Counted from the first letter of the stretch, positions 1 to 8,823 are shown. The stretch is DNA of 64,000 bases from Spirochaetaceae bacterium UBA5556 (GCA_002425765.1 DIMW01000012.1:62001-126000), one strand, 5' to 3'. Program-made: numbers and translations. The notes: generated from the letters alone by a model not told the origin.

Positions 1-1604
1 AGCAGCAAGTGCTGGCCGCCAGGGAGGCCGCAAAGGCAAAGGCTGTTCAAGCCGAAGAGGAAGCTCGTCAGAAAGCAGCCGATAAACAGGCCGCCGACGT
101 GGCGATTTCCGACGCAGAGACAAGGATGTCGTGGGCCAATGAGAATCAGGTCCGTAATGACTATCCGGATCAATACAAGAGCGCAAGCGTTGCGATGGTA
201 GGCGCGTATGTGGCCTATGGCAACGAGGACTACGTGCTTTCCAAACAGAAGGCCGAAGAAGTCTCCGGTATTTTCTCGAATGATTTCCAGGCTCAAGTAG
301 CTTCGGAGCGCGCCGCGAAAGAGCAGCTCGCTCAGGACAAGGCCGCGGCGGATGAAGTTATGCCGAAGGCGCGCGACCGCATGGTCTGGGCCGATCAGAA
401 CAACATCAAGGCCGAGTATCCGAGCGTGTACAAGGATGCCTCAACCTCCATGTCCGCCGCCGAGATAGCCTATCGCAACGAAAAATACGCCCCCGCCACG
501 GAACTTGCCAATGAGGTCCTCTCGACGCTCTCCTCCGACTTCGAGGCACAAGTCGCCAGCGACAGAGCAGCAAAAGCGTCCGAAGAGATGAAGACCGAGA
601 TCGCAAAGGCCAGCAAGGCGGCAGATGCGCTTGGAACTGCCCATTCCCGCATGGCGTGGGCGGATCAGGTTAAACTTGCATCGGACTACCCAGACGAATA
701 TCGCGACGCAAACACGTCTATGCAGGCTGCCGATACCGCGTATAGTCAGAAAGAGTATGATGCGTCGGTGACACTGTCGAATGATGTCATCCGTATAATT
801 TCGGACGATTTCATGGCAAAGGTGAATGGAGAAAGAGCAGCCGCCGCTCAGCTCGCTCAGGACAAGGCCGCGGCGGATGAAGTTATGCCGAAGGCGCGCG
901 ACCGCATGGTCTGGGCCGATCAGAACAACATCAAGGCCGAGTATCCGAGCGTGTACAAGGATGCCTCAACCTCCATGTCCGCCGCCGAGATAGCCTATCG
1001 CAACGAAAAATACGCCCCCGCCACGGAACTTGCCAATGAGGTCCTCTCGACGCTCTCCTCCGACTTCGAGGCACAAGTCGCCAGCGACAGAGCAAAGGCC
1101 AAGCAGGAAGCGCAGGCGGCGATTGCCCAGAACATGAAATATGCGCAGACGGCCATCGCGGACGCCCAGAACAGGTATGATTGGGCGGCTTCCAAGAACG
1201 CAGCCAACAACTATCCCGAACTCTTCAAAAAAGGTGGCGATGCGCTTGCCGACGCCAAGACCGCTTTTACTGCCCTCGATTATGGTCGCGCAAAGGATCT
1301 TGCGGCACAGTCTTACTGGACGCTGATGCAGATCAATGAGTTCGCACCACTGCCCGCGACCTACAAAGTGCGGCTTATCCCGCAGCGCAGAGACTGCCTG
1401 TGGAGAATCGCAGAGTATGCCTTTATCTACAACAACCCGTACAAGTGGCCGGTGCTGTACAAAGCGAACAAGGCGACTTTCAAAGACCCGTCGAACCCCG
1501 ACTTGATATTCCCTGGACAGATCCTCGTGATACCGAGCATCAAGGGTGAAGCCCGCGAAGGTGCATGGGATCAGAACAAGACCTATCAACCACTTGCCAA
1601 GTAG
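1..1604 (+). CDS. LysM-domain repeat protein (5' end outside window)
   Basis: The reading frame is open to the left edge, so the true start lies outside the window; a GTG at 9 is only an internal codon. At least 531 residues are present. The protein is Ala/Glu/Lys-rich with five related helical repeats of about 80-90 residues. Each carries a pattern like RMxWADQ, YPxxY, SMxAAxxAY and LSxDFxAxV. Two of the repeats are identical at the DNA level (324-569 and 849-1094). The C-terminal ~90 residues form a LysM-like module (CLWRIAEYAF ... PDLIFPGQILVIP), suggesting peptidoglycan binding and an envelope location. The repeats resemble coiled or TPR-like helices; their role is unknown. A strong terminator follows at 1621, so this is the last gene of its transcript. 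LysM call is firm, function unassigned. Confidence 0.8.
   Translation, partial: QQVLAAREAAKAKAVQAEEEARQKAADKQAADVAISDAETRMSWANENQVRNDYPDQYKSASVAMVGAYVAYGNEDYVLSKQKAEEVSGIFSNDFQAQVASERAAKEQLAQDKAAADEVMPKARDRMVWADQNNIKAEYPSVYKDASTSMSAAEIAYRNEKYAPATELANEVLSTLSSDFEAQVASDRAAKASEEMKTEIAKASKAADALGTAHSRMAWADQVKLASDYPDEYRDANTSMQAADTAYSQKEYDASVTLSNDVIRIISDDFMAKVNGERAAAAQLAQDKAAADEVMPKARDRMVWADQNNIKAEYPSVYKDASTSMSAAEIAYRNEKYAPATELANEVLSTLSSDFEAQVASDRAKAKQEAQAAIAQNMKYAQTAIADAQNRYDWAASKNAANNYPELFKKGGDALADAKTAFTALDYGRAKDLAAQSYWTLMQINEFAPLPATYKVRLIPQRRDCLWRIAEYAFIYNNPYKWPVLYKANKATFKDPSNPDLIFPGQILVIPSIKGEAREGAWDQNKTYQPLAK
324..569 (+). repeat. Perfect 246-bp direct repeat, copy 1
   Basis: This stretch is identical base for base to 849-1094 and in the same frame (offset 525 bp = 175 codons). 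It encodes one complete helical repeat of the LysM protein, from QLAQDKAAADEV to VASDRA. The flanking repeats are diverged homologues. Confidence 0.97.
849..1094 (+). repeat. Perfect 246-bp direct repeat, copy 2
   Basis: Second identical copy of 324-569. The intervening repeat (about 600-848) differs at many positions, so the identity points to recent duplication or gene conversion rather than conservation. Confidence 0.97.
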
Positions 1605-1620
1605 GGTATAAGTAAAATGA

Positions 1621-1648
1621 GAGGCCGCCCGCGAGGGCGGCCTCTTTT
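1621..1648 (+). terminator. Rho-independent terminator after the LysM gene
   Basis: A 10-bp perfect GC-rich stem (GAGGCCGCCC / GGGCGGCCTC) with a GCGA tetraloop is followed by TTTT. It lies 16 bases after the LysM stop codon and also separates it from the convergent aminopeptidase gene. Confidence 0.93.
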
Positions 1649-1687
1649 GTAAGCACACATTCCCGCTTCACCACAGCGAGTCCTTTT

Positions 1688-3004
1688 TTAGGAATAAAAC
1701 GCGCGCAGAAAGGCGATCATATCCAGGTGATCGGAGGCCGCGATTGTCTCACGGATCGCGTGCATCGCGAGCAGCGGGTGACCGACATCCACGGTGGAAA
1801 TGCCGGTGCGGCTCGCGGTAATGGGACCAATTGTCTTCCCTGGCTGGATATCCGCGCGCGACATATAGCGCTGAATATTGAGATTCGCTTTGGCCGCCGC
1901 GATCTCTGCAATTTGCAGAGAATTGAAATCGGTAGCGTAGTTCATGTTGGCATTCGATTTGACCGCGATACCCTTGCCGAGCACCGGTGTGTAAAACTCG
2001 TCGAACTTCTCGGGATAGCCGGGATGCCATGCCTGCGATGCATCTACAGAGACGCACGAAGAACAGGACAGAGCTCTATAAAAATCCTGGCCCGAGTTTC
2101 GGGAGACAAGCGTTATTCTTGCGAGTATATCGCGAAGATACGAAGACTGGGCCCCACCAAGCGTCATCGAGCCAATCTCTTCCGCATCGAAAAAGCACGC
2201 GACCTGCGTCGCCGCCCGGGCCTCAACCCCAACAAAGGCCTCCATCACCGCGGCGCAGCCCGCAAGGTCGTCGAGCCGAGGCGCATTGATGAGGGATCCG
2301 TCGAGGAGTCGCGAAGGTTCAATATCGAAGAGCCGAAGGTCGGCGGAGACAATAGCCGCAGGCTCCACGCCGAGCTCCGCAGCGACGCGCGCGAGGAATT
2401 CAGAGAACCCCGTCTCCGCCGATCGCGCGGACTCCGACGAAGCGCCCGCCTCTCCGGTCCCGGAAGAAACGAGCCCGAAGAACGCGGGCATATGCTGATG
2501 CAGGTTGTATTCAAAACCCTTGTTGATGTCCCGGTTCAGATGAATCGCCAGATTCGGAATGACCGCAAAGGGCTCATGGCTGATATAAAATCTTAAGCTG
2601 ACTCCATCCCCATCACGAACAGCGATGTTCCCCGCGATGCCGAGAGGCCTGTCCAGCCAACCGGACAAAATAGGCGCGCCGTAGGACTCAAGCGCAAGCC
2701 GCATATAGTCTTTGGATTGAAGTTCTTTTTCTGGGCGAACCTTGAGCGCGGGGCTGTCCGTGTGGGCGCCCGCGAGCAAAAACCCCGCTTCCGCCGGAGC
2801 CTTCAATCCCATTCTGAAGGCGACCAGCGAGCGACCGCCGCGGCTGACATAATAGACAGCCCCCGGTTCGAGCTGCCACAGTTTTCTCTCGTCGAGGGCC
2901 TGCGCGCCCATCGCACCGAGCATGCCGATCAGATTATCGACAGCCTGAAATGGAGTAGGCGATGCGTCAATGAAATCCATCAAACGTTTGATCTGTTGCT
3001 CCAT
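1688..3004 (-). CDS. M18 family aminopeptidase (aspartyl/leucyl aminopeptidase-like)
   Basis: A 438-residue cytosolic zinc aminopeptidase of family M18, expected to remove N-terminal residues from peptides. The conserved metal and catalytic blocks are visible in order: AGAHTDSPALKVRP (His81, Asp83), APRLDDLAGC, FDAEEIGS, SVDASQAWHPGYPEKF, and a C-terminal GISTVDVGHPLLAMHAIRE with the last histidine ligand. The ATG at 3004 is chosen because AAGGAG stands 7 bases upstream and homology begins right there (MEQQIKRLMDFIDASPTPF); an upstream extension has no family similarity. It overlaps the end of the MerR-like gene by 38 bp and is the last gene of the ptsI-der-merR-like operon. Length agrees with the family (about 430-460). 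Confidence 0.93.
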   Translation of the reverse strand: MEQQIKRLMDFIDASPTPFQAVDNLIGMLGAMGAQALDERKLWQLEPGAVYYVSRGGRSLVAFRMGLKAPAEAGFLLAGAHTDSPALKVRPEKELQSKDYMRLALESYGAPILSGWLDRPLGIAGNIAVRDGDGVSLRFYISHEPFAVIPNLAIHLNRDINKGFEYNLHQHMPAFFGLVSSGTGEAGASSESARSAETGFSEFLARVAAELGVEPAAIVSADLRLFDIEPSRLLDGSLINAPRLDDLAGCAAVMEAFVGVEARAATQVACFFDAEEIGSMTLGGAQSSYLRDILARITLVSRNSGQDFYRALSCSSCVSVDASQAWHPGYPEKFDEFYTPVLGKGIAVKSNANMNYATDFNSLQIAEIAAAKANLNIQRYMSRADIQPGKTIGPITASRTGISTVDVGHPLLAMHAIRETIAASDHLDMIAFLRAFYS

Positions 3005-3350
3005 CGAACAACTCCTTTTTAAAATCTCGGTATGCCTGTTGCCAGTGCTCGTTCTCCTGCATAAGAAAGAGGATCCCGTCTCTAAGAGCCTTGATGTCGG
3101 CCCTGTAATCCTGATCCTCGTAGAGCAGTTCGAATTCCAAGAGGCGCTGAGCTCTGTGAAGGCCGAGTTTTCTGTCGAGGGCAAGGTGTTTCAGACGGGC
3201 TATGAGCGCCACTTCAGAGAGTGAGTAGGTCCGGCGACCGGATTTTGTGCGCATGGGGGTCAAAAAGGGTACGGATTTCTCCCAGAAGCGCAGCGTCGAA
3301 GCGGGAACCAGGAGAAGTTTTTCCAGCTGCCCAATGCTCAGGTAAGGCAT
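2967..3350 (-). CDS. MerR-like DNA-binding regulator
   Basis: A 127-residue protein with an N-terminal MerR-type winged helix (about residues 1-70: YLSIGQLEKLLLVPASTLRFWEK, then GRRTYSLSEVALIARLKHL). A helical C-terminal part rich in Glu/Asp follows, with no cysteine metal site or recognisable ligand domain. It starts 3 bp after the der stop codon behind a GAGGAG ribosome site, and its 3' end overlaps the aminopeptidase gene. This placement suggests co-transcription with housekeeping genes rather than autoregulation from its own promoter. The effector and target are unknown. The DNA-binding call rests on the helix-turn-helix pattern alone. Confidence 0.75.
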   Translation of the reverse strand: MPYLSIGQLEKLLLVPASTLRFWEKSVPFLTPMRTKSGRRTYSLSEVALIARLKHLALDRKLGLHRAQRLLEFELLYEDQDYRADIKALRDGILFLMQENEHWQQAYRDFKKELFDGATDQTFDGFH

Positions 3351-3353
3351 GGC

Positions 3354-4781
3354 TCAACTCCTCAGCCTGTCTTTCCGGGAGGCGCGCAGCTCAAGTTTGA
3401 TGGGGATGCCATCGAGGCCGAACTCCAGGCGAATCTTGTTTTTGAGAAAACTGCGGTACGATTCCGCCACCGCTTCCGGGCGCGTGACGAAAAATATGAA
3501 ACGCTGGGGGTTCACGGAAGCCTGGACGGCATAGCGCAGTTTGAAGCGGGTGCGCGGGCCGGCCGGTGGCGGTGTTTCCTCAACCCATGCCGCGACCGCC
3601 TGATTGAGCCGCGATGTCTCGATCACCTTGTTCGCCTTGCCATAGAGCGACACCACCGTCGACATGAGTTTGTCGATACCCTGCCCTTCCTTGGCGGAGA
3701 TCGCGAGTACCGGCGCGTACGCCATCTGGCCGAAAAAAAAGCGCAGGCGGTCGCGGGCGGCCTCAAACGCGTTTTTCATAGTTGGCATTTTATCCCACTT
3801 GCTCAGCGCAAGCACCACCGGCCGGCCCGCCTCCACGGCAAAGGCTGCGATCTTCTTGTCCTGCTCGGAGAGCCCCTCCTCGGCATCGATCATCAGAATC
3901 ACAATATCGGCCCGGCTCACCACGGCGATCGAGCGGGTCACAGAATAATATTCGACATTGTCGGTGACTTTTTTCTTTCTGCGGATACCCGCCGTATCGA
4001 GGACGGCGATGCCTCTACTTTTATACAGAAAGCGGCTTTCGACGACATCGCGGGTCGTTCCAGGCTCGGAAGAGACGATGCTCCGCTCGTGGCCCACCAG
4101 CGCGTTGAGAAGTGTGGATTTCCCGGTGTTCGGCTTGCCCATGATCGCGATTCGGATATCCGCTTTTTCAACTTCCACCTCGCGCACGCGCGAAAAATCG
4201 AGGCGCGCCTCTATGGCCTGGGCAAGCTCACCGATGTTGCGGTTGTGCTCCGCCGAGATGAAAAACATCGGGTCGAATCCCCACCTCGCGTGTGCCCACA
4301 CGAGCGCGTCGCGTTCTGGACTGTCCGCTTTATTCACCACGAGCAGCAACTTCTTTGCATACGGTCGCAAAAACGCCGCGAACTCTTCGTCTTCCGGTGT
4401 TATTTCAGTTACGTCCACCAGGAACAGAATAAGGCTCGCTCTCTCGATATAGGCGAGGGTCCTGGCAACGACCAACTCGTCCAGCCCCTCGCGCTCAAGC
4501 TTGAACCCGCCCGTGTCGGCCATCAGAACCCTTTTGTCCGTCCCCCACAACTCACATTCTTCCTCGATGGGATCGCGCGTAACACCCGGCGTCGGGTCGG
4601 TGATTGCCCGGCGCTTCCCGATGAGGCGGTTGAAAAGCGTGGACTTGCCGACATTCGGTCTTCCTGTGAGGACTACCAGCGGCAAATTTTCATAGCGAAT
4701 TGCGGGCGATGGGTCGGTATCCGCACGGACAATCGTAGCACCCTGCGGCGGCGTGTTCTGAGCTACTTCCTTTCTATTCAT
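3354..4781 (-). CDS. der: Ribosome biogenesis GTPase Der (EngA)
   Basis: A 475-residue tandem GTPase required for 50S subunit assembly. The first G domain has GRPNVGKSTLFN, DPTPGVTRD, DTGG and NKAD. The second has GKPNTGKSTLLN, SEPGTTRD, DTAG (VLDTAGIRRKKK) and SKWD. A C-terminal KH-like domain ends in RFKLRYAVQA ... PQRFIFFV. The N-terminal ~35 residues before the first G1 loop are a little longer than usual but start at an ATG with AGGAAA upstream. It lies 7 bp after ptsI and 3 bp before the MerR-like gene, so all four genes probably share the ptsI promoter. Confidence 0.97.
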   Translation of the reverse strand: MNRKEVAQNTPPQGATIVRADTDPSPAIRYENLPLVVLTGRPNVGKSTLFNRLIGKRRAITDPTPGVTRDPIEEECELWGTDKRVLMADTGGFKLEREGLDELVVARTLAYIERASLILFLVDVTEITPEDEEFAAFLRPYAKKLLLVVNKADSPERDALVWAHARWGFDPMFFISAEHNRNIGELAQAIEARLDFSRVREVEVEKADIRIAIMGKPNTGKSTLLNALVGHERSIVSSEPGTTRDVVESRFLYKSRGIAVLDTAGIRRKKKVTDNVEYYSVTRSIAVVSRADIVILMIDAEEGLSEQDKKIAAFAVEAGRPVVLALSKWDKMPTMKNAFEAARDRLRFFFGQMAYAPVLAISAKEGQGIDKLMSTVVSLYGKANKVIETSRLNQAVAAWVEETPPPAGPRTRFKLRYAVQASVNPQRFIFFVTRPEAVAESYRSFLKNKIRLEFGLDGIPIKLELRASRKDRLRS

Positions 4782-4788
4782 ACATTTC

Positions 4789-6510
4789 CTATAGGTTAAG
4801 CTTCGATGTCAACAGGGCGCTGATCTGGGATGAAGTATGCATGGAGAGGGCCTGCTGAGCGAGGGCTGTAGCCTCTTCGAGGGTTACGGACATGAGCGTG
4901 CGCTTGATCGCCGGTATCGCCAACGCCGACATGGAGAGTGTGCGCAGCCCCATCCCCACGAGAAGCACCGCGCTCGCCGGATCCGCCGCCATCTCGCCGC
5001 AGAGACTCACACCTATATGGGCGTGCTCTCCATACCCTATTGTCATCCTGATAAGTCGCAACACCGCCATATTATACGGTTCGTTGAGATAGGCCACCTT
5101 CTGGTTACCTCTGTCCACCGCGAGCGTGTACTGGCTCAAATCATTCGTCCCTATCGAAAAGAAATCGCAGGACCGCGAGAGCACGTCTGCACAGATCGCA
5201 GCGGAGGGAACTTCAATCATTATGCCGGTCTCGATGTTCGGGTCGATGCGGTGGCCGTGGGCCTTGCATTCCCACTTTGCCTCCGCGAGAAGGCCTTGGG
5301 CGCGGATAAGCTCATCGATCGTGCTTATCATGGGGAACATGATTTTAACTTTTCCGTGGATCGAAGCGCGCAAAATCGCCCGGAGCTGTGTTTTGAACAG
5401 CTCTGTCTTCTCAAGACAGAACCGAATCGCTCTCCAGCCAAGGAGAGGGTTTTTCTCGCCTATCGCGCCGAGTTCGGGCAACACCTTATCTCCGCCAATA
5501 TCGAGCGTGCGTATGATCACCGGTTTGCCCTGCATCGCCTGTACCACCCTGGTGTATTCCTTGCACTGCTCCTCTTCGCCGGGGACGTGTCCTCCCAGGA
5601 ACAAGAATTCGGACCTGAAGAGGCCGATCCCCTCCGCTCCATACTCGACGACATTCGCTACCTCGTCGGGCATCTCGATATTCGCGACGAGCGATATCCG
5701 CGTACCATCTTTGGTCTGTGCGAAGACTTCACGGAGTTCCTTGTTCTCCTTCTCCCACTGGACCCTCGCAAGGCGGGCAGCCTTCTCACGCTGGATAAAA
5801 ACATCATCGGGATCGACGGCGACTATTCCTTTTTCGCCATCGACATAGAGAGCCTGCCCAGGCTTGACCTGATCGACAAAGTCGGGCCCGACGCCGAGCA
5901 CCGCGGGAATTTCGAAGGCTCTCGCGAGGATCGCCGCGTGGCTTGTGCGGCCGCCGGATTCCGTCACGATCCCGCGTACCATACTGCGCGACATCCCCAC
6001 CATATCCGAAGGCAGGAGGTCTTTCGCAACAAGGATGATCTCAGTCTGGATATCGGAGAGGGAAATCCTTTCCTTTTTGATGAGGTGGCCGAGAATGCGT
6101 CTGACCACATCGTGCACATCCGACACGCGCTCCTGAATGAGCGGATCGGCCGAGGAAGAGAGCTTGTCGACCATCTCGGTCTCGAAGGAGAAAATCGCCG
6201 ATTCGACATTGAAAAGATTGTCATTGAGAGAAAATTCGATCTGCTCGAGCAGCTCGGGGTCATCCAGCATCATGAGGTGTGCGTCGAAGATGGCCGCCTG
6301 CTCTTCGCCAGCCTCTTTCTTCGCATGATCCCTCAACGCCTCTATCTCTTTCTTCGCGAGGAGAGAGGCCTCGCGAAAACGGTCCATCTCGCCCTGCACG
6401 TCTGCGACGGTGATGTGATACTGGGGTATCTCGGCGGAGTCATCTATAAATATGAAAGCCGGCGCAATCGATACGCCAGGAGAAACGGCTATGCCTTTCG
6501 TTATTCTCAT
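4789..6510 (-). CDS. ptsI: Phosphoenolpyruvate-protein phosphotransferase (PTS enzyme I)
   Basis: A 573-residue enzyme I that transfers phosphate from PEP to HPr. Visible features are the N-terminal start KGIAVSPGVSIAPAF, the phospho-histidine loop GGRTSHAAILARAF, the PEP-binding barrel (GAEGIGLFRSEFLFL, LDIGGDKVLPEL, FFSIGTNDLSQY) and the active-site cysteine segment VSLCGEMAADP. No HPr gene or sugar-specific EII is nearby, so a regulatory PTS is possible. The ATG at 6510 is fixed by homology. Only 8 bases separate it from a candidate -10 box, leaving little room for a leader or a Shine-Dalgarno site. Confidence 0.97.
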   Translation of the reverse strand: MRITKGIAVSPGVSIAPAFIFIDDSAEIPQYHITVADVQGEMDRFREASLLAKKEIEALRDHAKKEAGEEQAAIFDAHLMMLDDPELLEQIEFSLNDNLFNVESAIFSFETEMVDKLSSSADPLIQERVSDVHDVVRRILGHLIKKERISLSDIQTEIILVAKDLLPSDMVGMSRSMVRGIVTESGGRTSHAAILARAFEIPAVLGVGPDFVDQVKPGQALYVDGEKGIVAVDPDDVFIQREKAARLARVQWEKENKELREVFAQTKDGTRISLVANIEMPDEVANVVEYGAEGIGLFRSEFLFLGGHVPGEEEQCKEYTRVVQAMQGKPVIIRTLDIGGDKVLPELGAIGEKNPLLGWRAIRFCLEKTELFKTQLRAILRASIHGKVKIMFPMISTIDELIRAQGLLAEAKWECKAHGHRIDPNIETGIMIEVPSAAICADVLSRSCDFFSIGTNDLSQYTLAVDRGNQKVAYLNEPYNMAVLRLIRMTIGYGEHAHIGVSLCGEMAADPASAVLLVGMGLRTLSMSALAIPAIKRTLMSVTLEEATALAQQALSMHTSSQISALLTSKLNL

Positions 6511-6518
6511 GATGAGAC

Positions 6519-6547
6519 ACTCTAGCAGATATTCCCTTATGCGTCAA
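6519..6547 (-). promoter_or_regulatory. Candidate sigma-70 promoter of the ptsI operon
   Basis: Read on the minus strand: TTGACG (6547-6542), a 17-base spacer, TAGAGT (6524-6519). The ptsI ATG begins 8 bases later, so the transcript would be leaderless or nearly so. Confidence 0.65.
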
Positions 6548-6569
6548 ATAAGAGACCTGCTACAGGGCC

Positions 6570-7502
6570 TTAAGGCAAATAGTTCAGAGGGTTGACGAGA
6601 GCCCCATTTTTGATCACCTCGAAGTGCACGTGAGGCCCCGTGCTGTACCCCGTAGTTCCGATTCGGCCCAGAGTTCTTCCTTGCGAGACGTACTGTCCTT
6701 CCTTGACCAAAACTTCGGACATGTGGCCGTACAATGTCTTCCAGCCGCCGGAATGCGACATCATCACGTATTTACCGAGAATGGGCGAATAGGCCGTTTC
6801 TATCACGCGGCCGTCCATGGGCGCGGCGATCGATGAACCATAGGGCGCGGCGATATCCACGGCGTTATGGAAGGAGCGGCGCCCTGTGAACGGGTCTTTG
6901 CGCCAACCAAACCAAGAGGTAATGCGACCTCTTACAGGCCACTGGAAGAGGGTTCCGGCTATCTCCCTCAGTTTGGCGGCGGGCAGACGAACATCAGGCA
7001 GGAAAAGAGGTCTGCCGGACGTGATATTCTCCGACAACAGCCCGTTTGCGTCGATTATCCGGTCGGCGCTGATGCTGTACGAATCGGCGATCTCCTGCAC
7101 CGTCGAAGCCTTCGAAGCGACATATATGATCCCGGACTGATCGGGGACCTTGAGCAGCTGCTTGGGCCTCAGGGATTTCGCGGAGGTAAAGCCATTGATG
7201 CTGATGAGCGTATCGAGGGATACATCGAAGTCATCCGCGATTTCGGACAGCGTGTCGCCTTTTTTGACTTCGTAGACAGAATATTTGACGAGCTTGTCTT
7301 CCGGTTCGGGCATGATGATTTCTTCGCTTGCCGCCGGATCGTTTATATCGGATCCTCCGCGAGCGGACATGGGGCCGGGGGCCGGTCGGAAGCTCGAACC
7401 GAGGAGGATGAGCAGACAGCCTATCGATAACAGCAGCGTCCTCAGGTTCGATCCTCGCCCGATATAGTACACCCAGTTGTTCCGGTCAAGCCGAATGCCC
7501 AT
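6570..7502 (-). CDS. LysM-M23 metallopeptidase (membrane-anchored)
   Basis: A 310-residue cell-wall enzyme. An N-terminal hydrophobic helix at about residues 21-37 (LLLSIGCLLILLGSS) anchors or exports it. Two LysM modules follow: VKKGDTLSEIADDFDVSLDTL, in which the GDTLSEIA core is clear, and a second around VASKASTVQEIADSY. The C-terminal M23 (lysostaphin-type) domain has the zinc ligands HNAVDIAAP (HxxxD) and GPHVHFEV (HxH). It should cleave peptidoglycan cross-links in the periplasm or help daughter-cell separation. It is transcribed alone from its own promoter, divergent from the DUF362 gene. An AAGGAGAGG site is 11 bases upstream of the ATG. Confidence 0.93.
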   Translation of the reverse strand: MGIRLDRNNWVYYIGRGSNLRTLLLSIGCLLILLGSSFRPAPGPMSARGGSDINDPAASEEIIMPEPEDKLVKYSVYEVKKGDTLSEIADDFDVSLDTLISINGFTSAKSLRPKQLLKVPDQSGIIYVASKASTVQEIADSYSISADRIIDANGLLSENITSGRPLFLPDVRLPAAKLREIAGTLFQWPVRGRITSWFGWRKDPFTGRRSFHNAVDIAAPYGSSIAAPMDGRVIETAYSPILGKYVMMSHSGGWKTLYGHMSEVLVKEGQYVSQGRTLGRIGTTGYSTGPHVHFEVIKNGALVNPLNYLP

Positions 7503-7537
7503 TCTGCCCGTTACCTCTCCTTATAAATATGCTCTCT

Positions 7538-7567
7538 ATTATATGAGCATTTGATTCGGCTTTGCAA
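7538..7567 (-). promoter_or_regulatory. Candidate sigma-70 promoter of the LysM-M23 gene
   Basis: Minus strand: TTGCAA (7567-7562), 18-base spacer, perfect TATAAT (7543-7538). It sits 36 bases before the ATG and back to back with the DUF362 promoter. Confidence 0.7.
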
Positions 7568-7584
7568 GTACAATTTTCTTTGCC

Positions 7585-7613
7585 TTGATGGGGACCAAGG
7601 TATCATCTATACT
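7585..7613 (+). promoter_or_regulatory. Candidate sigma-70 promoter of the DUF362 gene
   Basis: TTGATG (7585-7590), 17-base spacer, TATACT (7608-7613). Its position excludes the upstream ATG at 7585 as a start and supports initiation at 7633. Confidence 0.7.
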
Positions 7614-7632
7614 GAGTCCCCAAGGACATCCC

Positions 7633-8811
7633 ATGAACGACGCAAAAAGAGCCGATGTCGCGCTTCTTCGGTGTAAAGACTACGAAAGCCAGAAACTGGA
7701 CAGCATAATCGCGCAGGCTGCGGAGATCGCCGGTTTTCCCGACATAAAAGGCGCGACGGTTCTTGTCAAACCGAATATTCTGAACGCCTCGCCGTCGGCG
7801 AAGGCCGTCACGACGCATCCCGCTTTTGTGGGCGCCGTTATCCGGTTTATAAAGTCGCGAGGCGCAAAAGACGTACTTGTCGGCGACTCGCCCGGCTGGC
7901 AGCCCAGTGTGCTCGCCGCGAAGACTTCCGGCATTTACGACGCCATCCAGCACAATGGGGGCACGTGGGCAGATTTCCGTGAAGCCTCGCCTCATCCTGT
8001 CGCGGGCGGGAAAAAACTCCGGAATGTCCCTTTGACCACGCTGCTCAAACAGGCTGATGTCGTCATCAACCTGCCAAAGCTGAAAAATCACCGCCTCATG
8101 ACATATACCGGTGCGATGAAAAATCTCTTCGGGCTTATTCCCGGGACCGCAAAGAGCGCGATGCACCTGCAGTATCCTGGAGTTCTCGATTTCGGCGAAA
8201 TGCTCGTGGACATTGCCCTGTCTGTCCCCCGCTGTTTTACCTTTATGGATGGCGTCATCGCCATGCAGGGCGAAGGCCCTGGTTCGGGTACGCCCTATTC
8301 GCTCGGCATTGTGCTCGCATCACAGAGCGTCGCAATGATCGACTGGGTGGCGGCCCGGTGCGTGGGGTATGACCCAACGCGCATCGCATATTTGGTCGAT
8401 GGCATGCGGAGGACTCACGGGAGCGCGACTATCGCTGAGCCTGCGACATACCCTCTCTCCGTGCCGGAGATTGGGCACGAAGGATTCGAAAAGCTTCCCT
8501 ATAGCAGCGAGCTTGGCAAGAGGCTCAACGCACTACCCAACACTCTCCGGTCATTTGCAGGTTCGCTCATCCGCCTACGGCCTATTTCCCATACGGGAAA
8601 GTGCGTCGGCTGTGGCGCCTGTGTCGAGATATGCCCCACCAAGGCACTTAAGCTCGACAAGAAACACAGCTCGAACACTATCCGCATCGATGACAGGCTC
8701 TGCATTACCTGTTTCTGCTGCCATGAAGTGTGCCCCGCCAAAGCGATTACGGTTGGCCGCGCTCCCCTCCGGATTGCGCACAGGCCCCGCAATCTGCCTA
8801 GATATTCCTGA
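7633..8811 (+). CDS. DUF362 protein with 2x[4Fe-4S] ferredoxin domain
   Basis: A 392-residue protein. The N-terminal ~290 residues are a DUF362 domain (TVLVKPNIL, VLVGDSPGW, VVINLPKLKNHRLMTYTGAMKNLFG). The C-terminal ~70 residues form a bacterial ferredoxin domain with two cluster motifs, CVGCGACVEICP and CITCFCCHEVCP. The family is thought to act in electron transfer or anaerobic redox chemistry, but no reaction is established. The start at 7633 has AAGGA upstream; a longer form would begin inside the promoter. Class I fumarase starts 12 bp downstream and probably shares the transcript. Fumarase also needs an oxygen-sensitive [4Fe-4S] cluster, so a maintenance role is conceivable but unproven. 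Confidence 0.88.
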   Translation: MNDAKRADVALLRCKDYESQKLDSIIAQAAEIAGFPDIKGATVLVKPNILNASPSAKAVTTHPAFVGAVIRFIKSRGAKDVLVGDSPGWQPSVLAAKTSGIYDAIQHNGGTWADFREASPHPVAGGKKLRNVPLTTLLKQADVVINLPKLKNHRLMTYTGAMKNLFGLIPGTAKSAMHLQYPGVLDFGEMLVDIALSVPRCFTFMDGVIAMQGEGPGSGTPYSLGIVLASQSVAMIDWVAARCVGYDPTRIAYLVDGMRRTHGSATIAEPATYPLSVPEIGHEGFEKLPYSSELGKRLNALPNTLRSFAGSLIRLRPISHTGKCVGCGACVEICPTKALKLDKKHSSNTIRIDDRLCITCFCCHEVCPAKAITVGRAPLRIAHRPRNLPRYS

Positions 8812-8823
8812 GGTGAAAATAGT

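Noticed and set aside
966..1658. 230-codon frame on the minus strand over the LysM gene
   Set aside because: It copies the repeat structure of the true gene and runs through its terminator.
3005..3184. 60-residue N-terminal extension of the M18 aminopeptidase
   Set aside because: This part lies inside the MerR-like gene in another frame and has no M18 similarity; AAGGAG precedes the ATG at 3004.
4837..6525. 562-codon open frame antisense to ptsI
   Set aside because: It mirrors a certain ptsI gene on the other strand, has no family pattern or ribosome site, and reflects codon bias of a GC-rich gene.
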